Notes: a model not told the origin generated them from the sequence alone. Positions 55,520 through 63,528 are shown, counted from the first letter of the stretch. The stretch: 64,000 nucleotides of DNA from Polynucleobacter hirudinilacicola (GCF_002192535.1 NZ_NAIA01000003.1:926768-990767), one strand, 5' to 3'. Numbers and translations are program-made.

Positions 55520-55811
55520 CTAATAGCGGCACCAGGTACATCGATAAGATCTTGGTTGCAATACCGTACTTTTCTTCCAGCTCTTCCGTACGAACTACCT
55601 CACCTTCACAAGAGAAGGTTAACTGCCCCGTTGGGGAATCGAGCGTTACTAAAAACTCAATGGTGCTGCCGGGCTCTTGAGGGCTGTTGACCTCCAAAAA
55701 AACGCCGCTAGCACTGACATCCCTCGTAATACCTTGCACACCATTGATAGTGACTGGCAGTTCAGTTTTAACGCGATCGGCCGTACGGATTTGATGTGTT
55801 TTATTTGTCAT
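55506..55811 (-). CDS. PilZ domain protein (c-di-GMP effector candidate)
   Basis: A 101-residue protein that is one PilZ domain. The c-di-GMP motif is complete: RTADR (Arg9 and Arg13, the RxxxR element) and DVSASG (residues 31-36, DxSxxG). It is divergent from the LuxR-type regulator gene across a 232-base region. A similar PilZ protein is encoded at 56753-57061. Next to a type IV pilus locus, such a protein could tune pilus activity in response to c-di-GMP, but the family is also common elsewhere. Confidence 0.87.
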   Translation of the reverse strand: MTNKTHQIRTADRVKTELPVTINGVQGITRDVSASGVFLEVNSPQEPGSTIEFLVTLDSPTGQLTFSCEGEVVRTEELEEKYGIATKILSMYLVPLLDEKK

Positions 55812-56016
55812 TATTTAGTAATGTAATACCGCTACATTGTGATTATTGCTTCTTCACACCCTATTATGAATTGTCTTTAAAGAGTGGCTCGATTTTTTAA
55901 TAAAATGGTCCGCCAACGCCCCCCCTTGTAATTGTCTTAAAAAGTGTTTAATTTCATTAAATTTGCACTATTTTGGTGAATAAATACTAGTAAATTTAAT
56001 AACCACTACTACGCAA

Positions 56017-56034
56017 GTACTATAGATCTAGTAC
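56017..56034. promoter_or_regulatory. Inverted repeat just before the LuxR-type gene
   Basis: GTACTA and TAGTAC flank six bases (TAGATC), ending 9 bases before the ATG at 56044. An 18-base dyad at this place could be an operator for autoregulation or for the LuxR-type protein itself. No ribosome site of normal strength lies between it and the start. Confidence 0.4.
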
Positions 56035-56043
56035 ACTCACGCC

Positions 56044-56745
56044 ATGTTAATGCCAATAGCTAAAGGTAATCGTTTGGGTAGTACCGCTCAAAACACCGTT
56101 AATGTTTTATTGATTGATAGCCACCGCATTACCTTGTGGGGCTTAAAGCACCTCATTGAAAGCTCAGGCAATTTCTCCGTTTGCGCTTTAGCTACCAATC
56201 AAAAAGAAGCGCTCAAATACATTGACGAGCACGCTCCGGACATCATCATTCTTGAACCAGATCTAGACGGTGAGAATGGTATTGAGCTGATCCCCACCCT
56301 ACTGCAAAGAAGTCATGCGAGACTAATTGTTCTCACGGGTCTGAGAGACTCTGATGCACACGACCTCGCAATTGTTAAAGGTGCGCGTGGCGTTCTCAAA
56401 AAATCTGATTCGCACGAAAATCTTTTAAAAGCAATAGAAAAAATTCATCAAGGTGAATTGTGGGTAAATCGCGATGCAACATCTCGCATCTTGATGCAGA
56501 TCGCTCAGGCAAATGCGCCTAAGGAATACACTCCAGAAGAGAAAAAATTAGCGTCCTTAACTCCTAAAGAAGAAAAAATTGCGCGCACCCTACTCGGCCA
56601 TAGTGAAAAACCCTTAAAAGAAATTGCTGGGTTGCTGCATATTAGCGAACATACTCTACGCAACCATTTGGCCTCCGTTTACGAGAAACTAGGCACACGT
56701 AATCGCCTAGAGCTTTATGTTTTCTGCTCTAAACATATGACATAA
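56044..56745 (+). CDS. LuxR/NarL-type response regulator with a non-canonical receiver
   Basis: A 233-residue protein. Receiver domain about 18-135, GerE/LuxR helix-turn-helix about 168-228 (SLTPKEEKIARTLLGHSE, LHISEHTLRNHLASVYEKLG). In the receiver the position of the phosphorylated Asp (IILxDxxMPG in NarL) is Glu71 in IIILEPDLDGENG, and the first acidic pair is reduced to one Asp (LLIDSHRI). The conserved Thr (VLTGL) and Lys (GVLKKS) remain. This predicts a phosphorylation-independent or permanently active regulator. No histidine kinase gene is nearby. It is followed 7 bases later by a PilZ gene and is divergent from another. Confidence 0.88.
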   Translation: MLMPIAKGNRLGSTAQNTVNVLLIDSHRITLWGLKHLIESSGNFSVCALATNQKEALKYIDEHAPDIIILEPDLDGENGIELIPTLLQRSHARLIVLTGLRDSDAHDLAIVKGARGVLKKSDSHENLLKAIEKIHQGELWVNRDATSRILMQIAQANAPKEYTPEEKKLASLTPKEEKIARTLLGHSEKPLKEIAGLLHISEHTLRNHLASVYEKLGTRNRLELYVFCSKHMT

Positions 56746-56752
56746 TTGATTG

Positions 56753-57061
56753 ATGAAATCCAAGTCGCCTCCTAAAGGCACTTCTTCCAACACACAACGG
56801 GCTCGCGCAGATCGAGTCAAAGCAGAACTCCCCATTACTCTAGGCAATCATTCCGGAAAAATACGGGATATCAGCGCCACTGGCATTTATTTTGAAATCC
56901 CCGAAGAGAAAAAACTTGGCTCGCAGGTGAACTTTGTCATTGATCTAACAACGCCTGGAGGCCCCTTGCAAGTGCAATGCACAGGTCAAGTTGTGAGAGT
57001 CCAAAATGCTGATGGCAAATTCGGTATTGCCGTAAAGATTACGAATTCAGAACTAAAGTAG
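56753..57061 (+). CDS. PilZ domain protein with altered Arg motif
   Basis: A 102-residue protein, a paralogue of the PilZ protein at 55506-55811 (both share DRVKAELPI-like and GQVVRV-like stretches). The DxSxxG element is intact (DISATG, 39-44), but the upstream Arg residues are at 16, 18 and 21 (QRARADR), so the exact RxxxR spacing is lost. It may bind c-di-GMP weakly or differently. The ATG at 56753 is preferred over a TTG three bases before it. It is in an operon with the LuxR-type regulator, 7 bases upstream. Confidence 0.82.
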   Translation: MKSKSPPKGTSSNTQRARADRVKAELPITLGNHSGKIRDISATGIYFEIPEEKKLGSQVNFVIDLTTPGGPLQVQCTGQVVRVQNADGKFGIAVKITNSELK

Positions 57062-57535
57062 TCGCACAAAAAATATCGGCGGACTGTATGCCCGCTCTTT
57101 CAAGTCTGCTGCAAAGGCTTAAAGACTTAACTCAACCTTAACCTCTACATCAAGCCCTTTCAATTTCATGAAGCCTACAGTCATATCACTGCTAGGCGAG
57201 ACTCTAGCGATAACGCGTGAGATGAATCAGTAGCTAGAGCTATTAACTCTTGCTACGTGTATTGATTATTGGGGCTGCACAAGCTTGCTTTGAATATTTC
57301 TGGGGTTTTTGTTGTTCGCGAGTTGTCTTTATGCCCGATGTGTCATTGCGCCACCTTGGGCATAAAAGAGCGTTTCTTTGATCGCACCCATCAAGGGTTC
57401 GCAAGCCACCACTTTTGGGGTGCCCTTGACGGAAGGAATCCGCAGGTAAAATGAGTATGCATACCTACCTTTATTAAATTTACTAAAAATCTTATAAGCT
57501 ATTGTTATTTATAGTATTTAATTAATAATTACTAT
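57062..57535. other. Non-coding stretch between PilZ gene and AbiE operon
   Basis: About 470 bases with no gene I can support; a 61-codon open frame at 57269-57454 has no ribosome site and matches nothing I recognise. From about 57450 the sequence becomes strongly AT-rich. It contains the inverted repeat at 57328-57366. The change in base composition and the accessory toxin-antitoxin pair that follows suggest a boundary of inserted DNA, but no attachment-site duplication or integrase is visible. Confidence 0.5.
57328..57366. repeat. 9-bp inverted repeat
   Basis: TTTATGCCC and GGGCATAAA are perfectly complementary and flank a 21-base spacer in the gene-free stretch. There is no following U-tract. 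It may be a structured RNA end or a remnant; its role is unknown. Confidence 0.35.
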
Positions 57536-57569
57536 TACAAAAATAAGTCATTAATGTCTTATTTTTGTA
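57536..57569. promoter_or_regulatory. 34-bp near-perfect palindrome, candidate AbiE operator
   Basis: Arms TACAAAAATAAG and CTTATTTTTGTA (12 bp, perfect) surround T, the palindrome CATTAATG, and T, so the whole 34-bp dyad has a single T-T mismatch. It directly precedes a -10-like TACAAT (57570-57575) and lies 35 bases before the AbiEi-type antitoxin start. AbiEi antitoxins are known to repress their own promoters by binding inverted repeats, so this is a likely operator. Confidence 0.7.
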
Positions 57570-57591
57570 TACAATAGCAGCATTAATACAG

Positions 57592-57599
57592 AAAGGAGG
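57592..57599 (+). promoter_or_regulatory. Strong ribosome binding site of the antitoxin gene
   Basis: AAAGGAGG five bases before the ATG at 57605, an almost complete anti-16S match. It fixes the antitoxin start and implies high antitoxin synthesis, as expected for the upstream gene of a toxin-antitoxin pair. Confidence 0.8.
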
Positions 57600-57604
57600 C
57601 CAAG

Positions 57605-58015
57605 ATGGCTAGAGCAACAACTAAAGACCGTATTTTGGCCAGCCTACGTAATTCCAAAGGCAAGGTCTTCTTGCGTGATGACTTCAACCGGTTTGGTACC
57701 TACCGTCAGGTCTGCCGTGTGGTCAAAGAGCTATCAAACGAAGGCAAGCTAATACGCCTTGGTTACGGCACCTATGTAAAAGCACACCCCTCTTCCATCT
57801 CCGGCAAACCAGTAGCAGATGAAAGCCTGATTAATATTGGTCTTGAGGTGATGAAAAAGTTATCTATCAAAGCTGATGTAGGCAAAGAGATGCGCGCCCT
57901 TATCGAGGGTGATAGCACTCAGGTGCCAATGCCCCCCATCGTCAACATTGGTAATTCTCGGGTCTGCCGCAAATTATCTGTTGGTAACCGTTGCCTAGTC
58001 TATGAAAAAAATTAA
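57605..58015 (+). CDS. AbiEi/DUF6088-type antitoxin
   Basis: A 136-residue protein. The N-terminal winged-helix region reads LRDDFNRFGTYRQVCRVVKEL, then EGKLIRLGYGTYVKA. This is the pattern of DUF6088/AbiEi antitoxins of type IV systems, in which the antitoxin represses transcription and counteracts the toxin without binding it. The C-terminal part has the segment VNIGNSRVCRKLSVGNRCLVY. Its end overlaps the nucleotidyltransferase gene by 14 bases. The palindrome at 57536-57569 is its probable operator. Confidence 0.85.
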   Translation: MARATTKDRILASLRNSKGKVFLRDDFNRFGTYRQVCRVVKELSNEGKLIRLGYGTYVKAHPSSISGKPVADESLINIGLEVMKKLSIKADVGKEMRALIEGDSTQVPMPPIVNIGNSRVCRKLSVGNRCLVYEKN

Positions 58016-58979
58016 AGATATTCAAAGACTCCAAGTCTTGGATGTAATTAATGAGTTTGAGCTTGGTATATCCGAATTTGCACTAGAAAAAGACTTCATG
58101 GTTACAGATGCTCTAGCATCGCTTGCCAGCATCAATAATCTAGACTTTGAATTGGTCTTCTGTGGTGGCACCTGCCTCTCTAAGGCCTATGGTCTATTGG
58201 AAAGAGTTTCCGAAGATGTGGATATCAAAGCCATCCCAAAATCTTCAGAAGCATTGACCAAGAGCAAAATCCGGTCAAGCATGAGCAAGCTCAAAGATGA
58301 CCTTGAAGCGGCAATGAACTCGGCTGGCTTTAAATCAGAGTTCATATCAAGAGATGCTAAGGGCGACAACAACTTCATAGAGTTCGATATCCAGTACTTA
58401 TCTCACTTTCAGGTAAGCCCTGGTATGCGAGCTAATTTAAAGCTGGAAGTAAGTTACAGCCCTCTACAGCTACCAAAGCAAGATAAAACAATTACCCTGC
58501 TATTTGACTCATTGGCCACTATGAATACAGGCCCCAAGTTCTCAATTCCATGCGTAGATTTGAGAGAGGCGCTAGCTGAGAAACTCGTTACCTTCCCAAG
58601 ACGCCTAGCCCTATCGTTAGCCAAAGCAGGTGATAAGGTAGATAAGGCCTTAGTTCGTCATCTGTATGATGTTTATCAGATCATCGTAAAGAACCCCAGC
58701 CTCCTAGAGAATGATCTGGAACTGCTGACTAATCTGGTAGCTCAGGTCATTGAAAAGGATGGACTGGACTTTGCCAAGCAGCATGAAGTGTTTGTCATAG
58801 ATCCAATGAGTGAAATCAAGAAGGCAATACAGTACGCCACAGCTGATCCGCAAACTAAGCAGACCTATGATGAATTCATCAGGGTGATGGTCTATGGCAA
58901 GAATGCACCTTCTTTTGAATATGCATTCTCACAGTTTTCCAAAACCTTGAATCTAGCTCTACCGAACCTTTCTCAATAG
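58002..58979 (+). CDS. AbiEii-type nucleotidyltransferase toxin
   Basis: A 325-residue nucleotidyltransferase-like protein. The N-terminal hallmark EKDFMVTDAL (29-38) is followed by the nucleotidyltransferase motif FCGGTCLSKAYGLLERVSED (53-72) with Asp72 and Asp74 in EDVDI. The later segment LREALAEKLVTF carries the conserved Lys. These are the features of AbiEii/AbiGii toxins, which act in phage abortive infection and plasmid or island maintenance by blocking growth; some members modify tRNA 3-prime ends with nucleotides. All key residues are present, so it looks active. Confidence 0.87.
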   Translation: MKKIKDIQRLQVLDVINEFELGISEFALEKDFMVTDALASLASINNLDFELVFCGGTCLSKAYGLLERVSEDVDIKAIPKSSEALTKSKIRSSMSKLKDDLEAAMNSAGFKSEFISRDAKGDNNFIEFDIQYLSHFQVSPGMRANLKLEVSYSPLQLPKQDKTITLLFDSLATMNTGPKFSIPCVDLREALAEKLVTFPRRLALSLAKAGDKVDKALVRHLYDVYQIIVKNPSLLENDLELLTNLVAQVIEKDGLDFAKQHEVFVIDPMSEIKKAIQYATADPQTKQTYDEFIRVMVYGKNAPSFEYAFSQFSKTLNLALPNLSQ

Positions 58980-59004
58980 AAGACTAGATTCCCATATTGC
59001 CCTG

Positions 59005-59127
59005 ATGCTGACTATTCAATCTATTAACTCTACAGAGCATGCTACCGATGCTTCTGGAGTAGCCGTTCTCGCCAAAATAGATGAAGATTTATTGCTCACA
59101 GGCTATGCAGTAGATCTTTATCGATAA
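59005..59127 (+). CDS. Possible 40-residue small ORF or gene fragment
   Basis: An ATG-to-TAA frame of 40 codons between the toxin gene and the convergent tolC-type gene. The peptide ends ASGVAVLAKIDEDLLLTGYAVDLYR-like (mixed hydrophobic and acidic), with natural-looking composition. There is no ribosome site and no match I recognise. It may be the tail of a decayed gene. Confidence 0.2.
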   Translation: MLTIQSINSTEHATDASGVAVLAKIDEDLLLTGYAVDLYR

Positions 59128-59148
59128 TTTCAAGCGGTCTGCTTGAAA
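59128..59148 (-). terminator. Hairpin after the type I secretion operon
   Basis: TTTCAAGC and GCTTGAAA form an 8-bp stem with a 5-base loop, 9 bases after the tolC-type stop on the minus strand. The following bases are ATTATCG, so the U-tract is poor. It probably still ends or protects the operon transcript. Confidence 0.5.
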
Positions 59149-59156
59149 AGTCGACA

Positions 59157-60512
59157 TTATTTTTTGAAGTAAACCGCCACCTTCTCAAAGTCATTAACCT
59201 CAAGCGAGCCACCCAATTGATTGAGCTTTAAATAAGCCACTAAATAGTTGTATTTAGTTTGCGCTAAATCACGACGGGTGTTGAACAAGCCCTTTTCAGC
59301 AAGCAAAATATCGACGTTAATCCGCTCACCAGCCTGTACGCTCTTACGCATCGCTTTTACCAGCTGGGTAGCTGATTCTTGAGCGGATGTTAAGGCTGCC
59401 ACTTTTTGTTTACCAGATACGACAAAATCATATTGCTTACGCAATTCGGTGATGACTTTATCGCGGGTCACATCGTAATCTGCTTTGGCTTTTTCATAAT
59501 TGGCTAAAGCTTGTGAGCTACGAGCATTGATCTCGCCACCACTGTAAATCGGCAGATTGACTTGGACGCCAACATAGGCCTGATTGGTGGTGTTATTAAT
59601 ACTGGTGACGGTATTGGATTGCTGTGTAGTCATTGCACCAATCAAGTTCAATGTAGGGTAGTGACCACCATGATTTTTACGGTACTCTTGCTTGGCAATT
59701 TCCATATTATTTTCAGCAGCTTTCAGCTCAGCATTGCTGGCAAGAGCCTTTTCTTTCCAGTCCTCAAACTTGGTAGCAGGAAGATTGAGATACCGAAAGC
59801 CTGCCGATAACTTATTTACATCATTAACATTGGTGATGTTTGTACCAGTAATACTATCGAGCTTGCGTTTAGCATTTTCAATGGCATCTTTGGCATCAAT
59901 CACCTTGGCCTCAGCTACTTGATATGAGGCCTCAGCTTCCAAGATATCCGTCATCGAAACTTCGCCACCCTTGTTGAGTTTCTTGGCAACATTCCACTGT
60001 TCTAAAAAGGCATCACGTTCTGCAGTCTGAAACTGCAACTGATCTACAGCAAATAAGAGATCGGTATAGGCTTGCGCTACCCGAATAAGCATATCCTGCG
60101 TGTTATAAATAAATTTAGACTGACTAAAATCTGCCTGGGCAATACCCTGACGCCAACGCGCAAAGGCTTCTAGACTGAAGATGGGTTGGGTAAGCTGAAC
60201 GTAGGAATAATTACTCGGATAGTTCCAGTTAGTAGAAGTTTGGGGGCCGCCGGTATATTGAGCACCCCACTGAGTCGCTTTATTAGCATTCTGGTTATAA
60301 GCTGCGCCAATTTTAGGCAAAATAGCTGCTCGTCCAATCCCATTATTTTCCAAGCCGGCTTCATAATCTTTGCTTGCTGAACGATAAACAGGATCGTTTT
60401 TTAGGGCCAGCTCATAGGATTGCATTAAGTCTAAGGCCATCGCAGGCTGAACCATAGCGCAACAACCTAGGACCAAGAGTGATTTGCGCATCTTGAATGT
60501 ATTAAATTTCAC
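59157..60512 (-). CDS. TolC-family outer membrane protein of type I secretion system
   Basis: A 451-residue outer-membrane channel. The signal peptide ends PAMALDL, followed by LMQSYELALKNDPVYRSASKDYEAG, the TolC N-terminal signature. Two outer-membrane-efflux repeats are visible (about 25-210 and 240-440), with GVQVNLPIYSGGEINARSSQ typical of TolC/PrtF channels. There is no lipobox, unlike the NodT protein at the left end. The GTG at 60512 has AGAGGA upstream; an ATG 21 bases inside is an alternative start. It is the last gene of the ABC-HlyD-TolC operon. Confidence 0.93.
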   Translation of the reverse strand: MKFNTFKMRKSLLVLGCCAMVQPAMALDLMQSYELALKNDPVYRSASKDYEAGLENNGIGRAAILPKIGAAYNQNANKATQWGAQYTGGPQTSTNWNYPSNYSYVQLTQPIFSLEAFARWRQGIAQADFSQSKFIYNTQDMLIRVAQAYTDLLFAVDQLQFQTAERDAFLEQWNVAKKLNKGGEVSMTDILEAEASYQVAEAKVIDAKDAIENAKRKLDSITGTNITNVNDVNKLSAGFRYLNLPATKFEDWKEKALASNAELKAAENNMEIAKQEYRKNHGGHYPTLNLIGAMTTQQSNTVTSINNTTNQAYVGVQVNLPIYSGGEINARSSQALANYEKAKADYDVTRDKVITELRKQYDFVVSGKQKVAALTSAQESATQLVKAMRKSVQAGERINVDILLAEKGLFNTRRDLAQTKYNYLVAYLKLNQLGGSLEVNDFEKVAVYFKK

Positions 60513-60517
60513 GGTAA

Positions 60518-61774
60518 TTATTCCTCTCGTAATGCAGAATGGGTACGATCAAAGATTGGCTTAAGCATATAAGTCATCATCGATTGTTCGCCTGTCTTCA
60601 CAAATAACTCAACTGGCATACCAGGGCGAACCTTATAGTCTTTGAGCATCTTGGCACCTTTTGCCGTTGTGACTGCTTGAATTTTATAATACGGCTGGCC
60701 AGTTTTTTCATCAACAATGCGATCGGCACCAACAGAAATCAAGGTTCCGGGAATATGCGGTGTGCGATTGGCATTAAAAGCAGTAAACATCATCTCTACA
60801 GGGAGGTCAACGTGGACCTTATCCACCAAATGCACTGGTAGCTGACCCTCAACAATGAGCGCCTCATTCGATGGAATGACTTCCATAATCTTCTGGCCAG
60901 GGCTCACTACCCCACCCTTGGTAAAGACTGTCATATTGACAACTTGACCATTAACTGGGGATTTGAGTTCGGTGTTCGCCAGATCCATCTCAAATGGGGT
61001 GAGCTTTTCTTTTTGTTCACTAATTTGACGTTTTAGTCGAACCAAATTGCCTTCATCTTCGAGTATGGAGCCCTTTAATTGCAGTTGCTGACGCTCTAGG
61101 TCAAATACCTTGTTACGCGCCATATAGCCTTCAGCGACCAATTCCCGTAAACCGATTAATTGCTTTTCAAGTAAAGCCGATTGCTGCTTTTTTTGAACAA
61201 TCGATTGCTCCAAACCTTTGGACTGTGCATCTAAACCACCAATCACCTCTTGAGTAGAATTCTTTTGCGCCAATGCATTCGTGGGGTTTAATTTAATAAG
61301 CACTTCGCCAGCTTTAACCTGCTGGCCCTCTTTGACATAGATGTCTTCCACAATGCCTGCAAAGGCCGGCTGAATAGCTTGGCGATTACTATCCGTAATC
61401 ACAAAGCCTGAAGCGGAAACGCCTTTCTCCAAAGGTGCAAAAATGGCCCATAGCAAAAGAATTCCCATGCCCCAAATTAATACCTGCCATCCGAGCCATG
61501 AGAAATAACGCTCATCTTTATCACCAGTGCGGATGTCATGCCACTCTGCATAGCCATCAGCCAATTTCATGACGGCATTTTTGGTGACATCAGTTGCCTG
61601 AGCAACGACTAAGGCAGCGCCAGTTTTAGGGGCGTTACCTGCTCCATCATTGGATAAAACAACTTCGGTTGCCTCAGTTGCATCTGAACCAGCGCCATGA
61701 CGCGCTGATTTGTTTTCGTCTTTATCTTGATCTGAATTTGGATCATTTGGGTTTAGTGATCGATCATTCATCAC
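60518..61774 (-). CDS. HlyD/PrtE-type periplasmic adaptor of type I secretion system
   Basis: A 418-residue membrane fusion protein. The N-terminal about 80 residues are cytoplasmic and rich in Asp, Ser and Thr, longer than usual. One transmembrane helix follows near 93-112 (WQVLIWGMGILLLWAIFAPL). Then come a lipoyl half (VKEGQQVKAGEVLIKLNP), a coiled coil (about 175-265) and the HlyD C-terminal segment with VRPGMPVELFVKTGEQS. It bridges the ABC exporter to TolC. Its start overlaps the ABC gene stop by 4 bases, and it ends 5 bases before the tolC-type gene. Confidence 0.94.
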   Translation of the reverse strand: MMNDRSLNPNDPNSDQDKDENKSARHGAGSDATEATEVVLSNDGAGNAPKTGAALVVAQATDVTKNAVMKLADGYAEWHDIRTGDKDERYFSWLGWQVLIWGMGILLLWAIFAPLEKGVSASGFVITDSNRQAIQPAFAGIVEDIYVKEGQQVKAGEVLIKLNPTNALAQKNSTQEVIGGLDAQSKGLEQSIVQKKQQSALLEKQLIGLRELVAEGYMARNKVFDLERQQLQLKGSILEDEGNLVRLKRQISEQKEKLTPFEMDLANTELKSPVNGQVVNMTVFTKGGVVSPGQKIMEVIPSNEALIVEGQLPVHLVDKVHVDLPVEMMFTAFNANRTPHIPGTLISVGADRIVDEKTGQPYYKIQAVTTAKGAKMLKDYKVRPGMPVELFVKTGEQSMMTYMLKPIFDRTHSALREE

Positions 61775-63528
61775 GCTTCTCCCGTATTACTCAATTTTCC
61801 AGGGCCACCATCCCCCTGAATACTAGGCTTAGGCTCAGCCGCTTTGGTTAAGGCTTGCATCACTTCTACACTTGGGCCAAAGAGTTTGGCCATGCCGTCT
61901 TGTAGTACTAGCAACTTTGTTGTTCCTTGCAAGATCGGAATGCGGTGCGTAATGACTACTACTGTTGCCTTGCGTGCCTTGAGCCCTTGAATCGCTGCCA
62001 CTAAAGCCTGTTCACCTTGCTCATCTAAGTTGGAATTAGGCTCATCCAAGACGATGATGGCTGGCTTTCCAAATAGAGCGCGCGCTAAGGCGATGCGTTG
62101 CTTTTGCCCACCGGAGATACCGTAACCACCATCCCCAATGCGGGTGTCATACCCCTCTGGCATACGCAATACCAAATCATGAATGCCTGCTGCTTGCGCA
62201 GCCTCTACAACATCCTCGGATTTGAAATCGGTAAAGCGTGCAATATTTTCTGAAACGGTTCCGGGGAAGATTTCAATATCTTGCGGTACATAACCAATTG
62301 CAGGTCCTAGTTCGTCCTTATTCCAACGATAGGCATCAGCACCATCAATCCGGGCTGGATTGGGTGAGGAAGGCCAGATACCCAAAATGACACGGGCTAA
62401 AGTCGATTTACCCGCTGCGCTAGGCCCGATCACACCCAATACATCACCTGGGGCAATAGCAAAACTCACATTTTTTAGCACTGGCTTAGAAATACCTGGA
62501 GGGGCAGCAAAGACGCCTTCAAAGGAGATAAATCCTTTGGGCCTTGGCAAGCTCATACCCAATACACGGGCTGGGTTATCAATAAAGAGTTTTTTAAGAC
62601 GCTCATAGCTACTTACCGTACCGCGCCATTGACGCCATGAACCAATCACCGTCTCCACTGGACTAGTCGCTTTACCCAGCAAAATCGTGGCAGCAATCAT
62701 CATGCCTGGTGAGATTTCATTTTGTAGCACTAAAAATGCGGCAATACCCAATGCAAAAGACTGCATTAAGGTTCGTGCAAACTTGGTGATAGCGCCTAGG
62801 CTGGCAGCACGTTTGCTGGCGATTGACTGAAAATCCAAAAATTGAGAGTGCAAGGCAAACCAACGACTCCGAATCGCTGGCAACATCCCCATGGATTCCA
62901 GAACTTCAGATTCACGTAAATTATTGGTGACTACCATGGAAGACTGTACGGACTTAGTGCTCGCTTCCGCCAAAGGCTCATGGGTAATACGCTCATTGAT
63001 CACGGCCAGTACGATCAATATCAGTACGCAAACTGTGGAGTACACCCCAAGCCAGAAGTTAAAGAGAAAAATGACAATCAGGTAGAACGGAAACCAGGGA
63101 GCATCGAAGAATGCATATAAAGATGGCCCAGTAACAAACTGACGAATCGTCGTTAAATCATTGAGTGCCTGCCCTGCATTGACACCTTTAGTCTTCAGAT
63201 TTTGCTCAAAGGCGGCATTGAATGCACGGTCATTGAGTTCAGCATCAATTTTCTTGCTGACTTCAATCACGGTTTGGCTGCGAATCATATCCAAAGCTGC
63301 ATAAATAATGAACAGCACCAAGATAATCAAAGACAGCATTAATAAGGTGAATGCATTGCGACTGGTTAATACGCGGTCATATACCTGCAACATATACAGA
63401 GACGGGACCAACAGCAGCATATTCATGCAGGCAGTGAAAAAGCCTACGGACTTAAAAATCTTCTTAAATTTATAAAGCGTCGACAGTATTTCGTCGTCTG
63501 CCGGTGGCGGATTGAGGATTTTTTTCAT
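61771..63528 (-). CDS. Type I secretion ABC exporter (PrtD-like)
   Basis: A 585-residue ABC exporter with the transmembrane domain at about 30-300 and the nucleotide-binding domain at about 335-560. There is no N-terminal C39 peptidase domain, so it belongs to the group exporting proteins with an uncleaved C-terminal signal. The Walker A is GPSAAGKSTLARVILG, the Q-loop is in IGYVPQDIEIF, the signature is GISGGQKQRIALARAL, the Walker B is AIIVLDEPNSNLDE, and the H-loop is VVITHR. It is first in the operon, behind a promoter-like site (63591-63618) and a hairpin (63537-63558). Confidence 0.95.
   Translation of the reverse strand: MKKILNPPPADDEILSTLYKFKKIFKSVGFFTACMNMLLLVPSLYMLQVYDRVLTSRNAFTLLMLSLIILVLFIIYAALDMIRSQTVIEVSKKIDAELNDRAFNAAFEQNLKTKGVNAGQALNDLTTIRQFVTGPSLYAFFDAPWFPFYLIVIFLFNFWLGVYSTVCVLILIVLAVINERITHEPLAEASTKSVQSSMVVTNNLRESEVLESMGMLPAIRSRWFALHSQFLDFQSIASKRAASLGAITKFARTLMQSFALGIAAFLVLQNEISPGMMIAATILLGKATSPVETVIGSWRQWRGTVSSYERLKKLFIDNPARVLGMSLPRPKGFISFEGVFAAPPGISKPVLKNVSFAIAPGDVLGVIGPSAAGKSTLARVILGIWPSSPNPARIDGADAYRWNKDELGPAIGYVPQDIEIFPGTVSENIARFTDFKSEDVVEAAQAAGIHDLVLRMPEGYDTRIGDGGYGISGGQKQRIALARALFGKPAIIVLDEPNSNLDEQGEQALVAAIQGLKARKATVVVITHRIPILQGTTKLLVLQDGMAKLFGPSVEVMQALTKAAEPKPSIQGDGGPGKLSNTGEA

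Noticed and set aside
57269..57454. 61-codon open frame in the gap after the second PilZ gene
   Set aside because: No ribosome site, no recognisable domain, and Cys/His-rich composition unlike its neighbours; treated as chance.
59157..63528. Possibility that the TolC-HlyD-ABC genes are a drug efflux pump
   Set aside because: The ABC protein is of the PrtD/HlyB protein-export type and the HlyD has the type I secretion architecture with a repeat-rich partner gene next door; protein secretion fits better.
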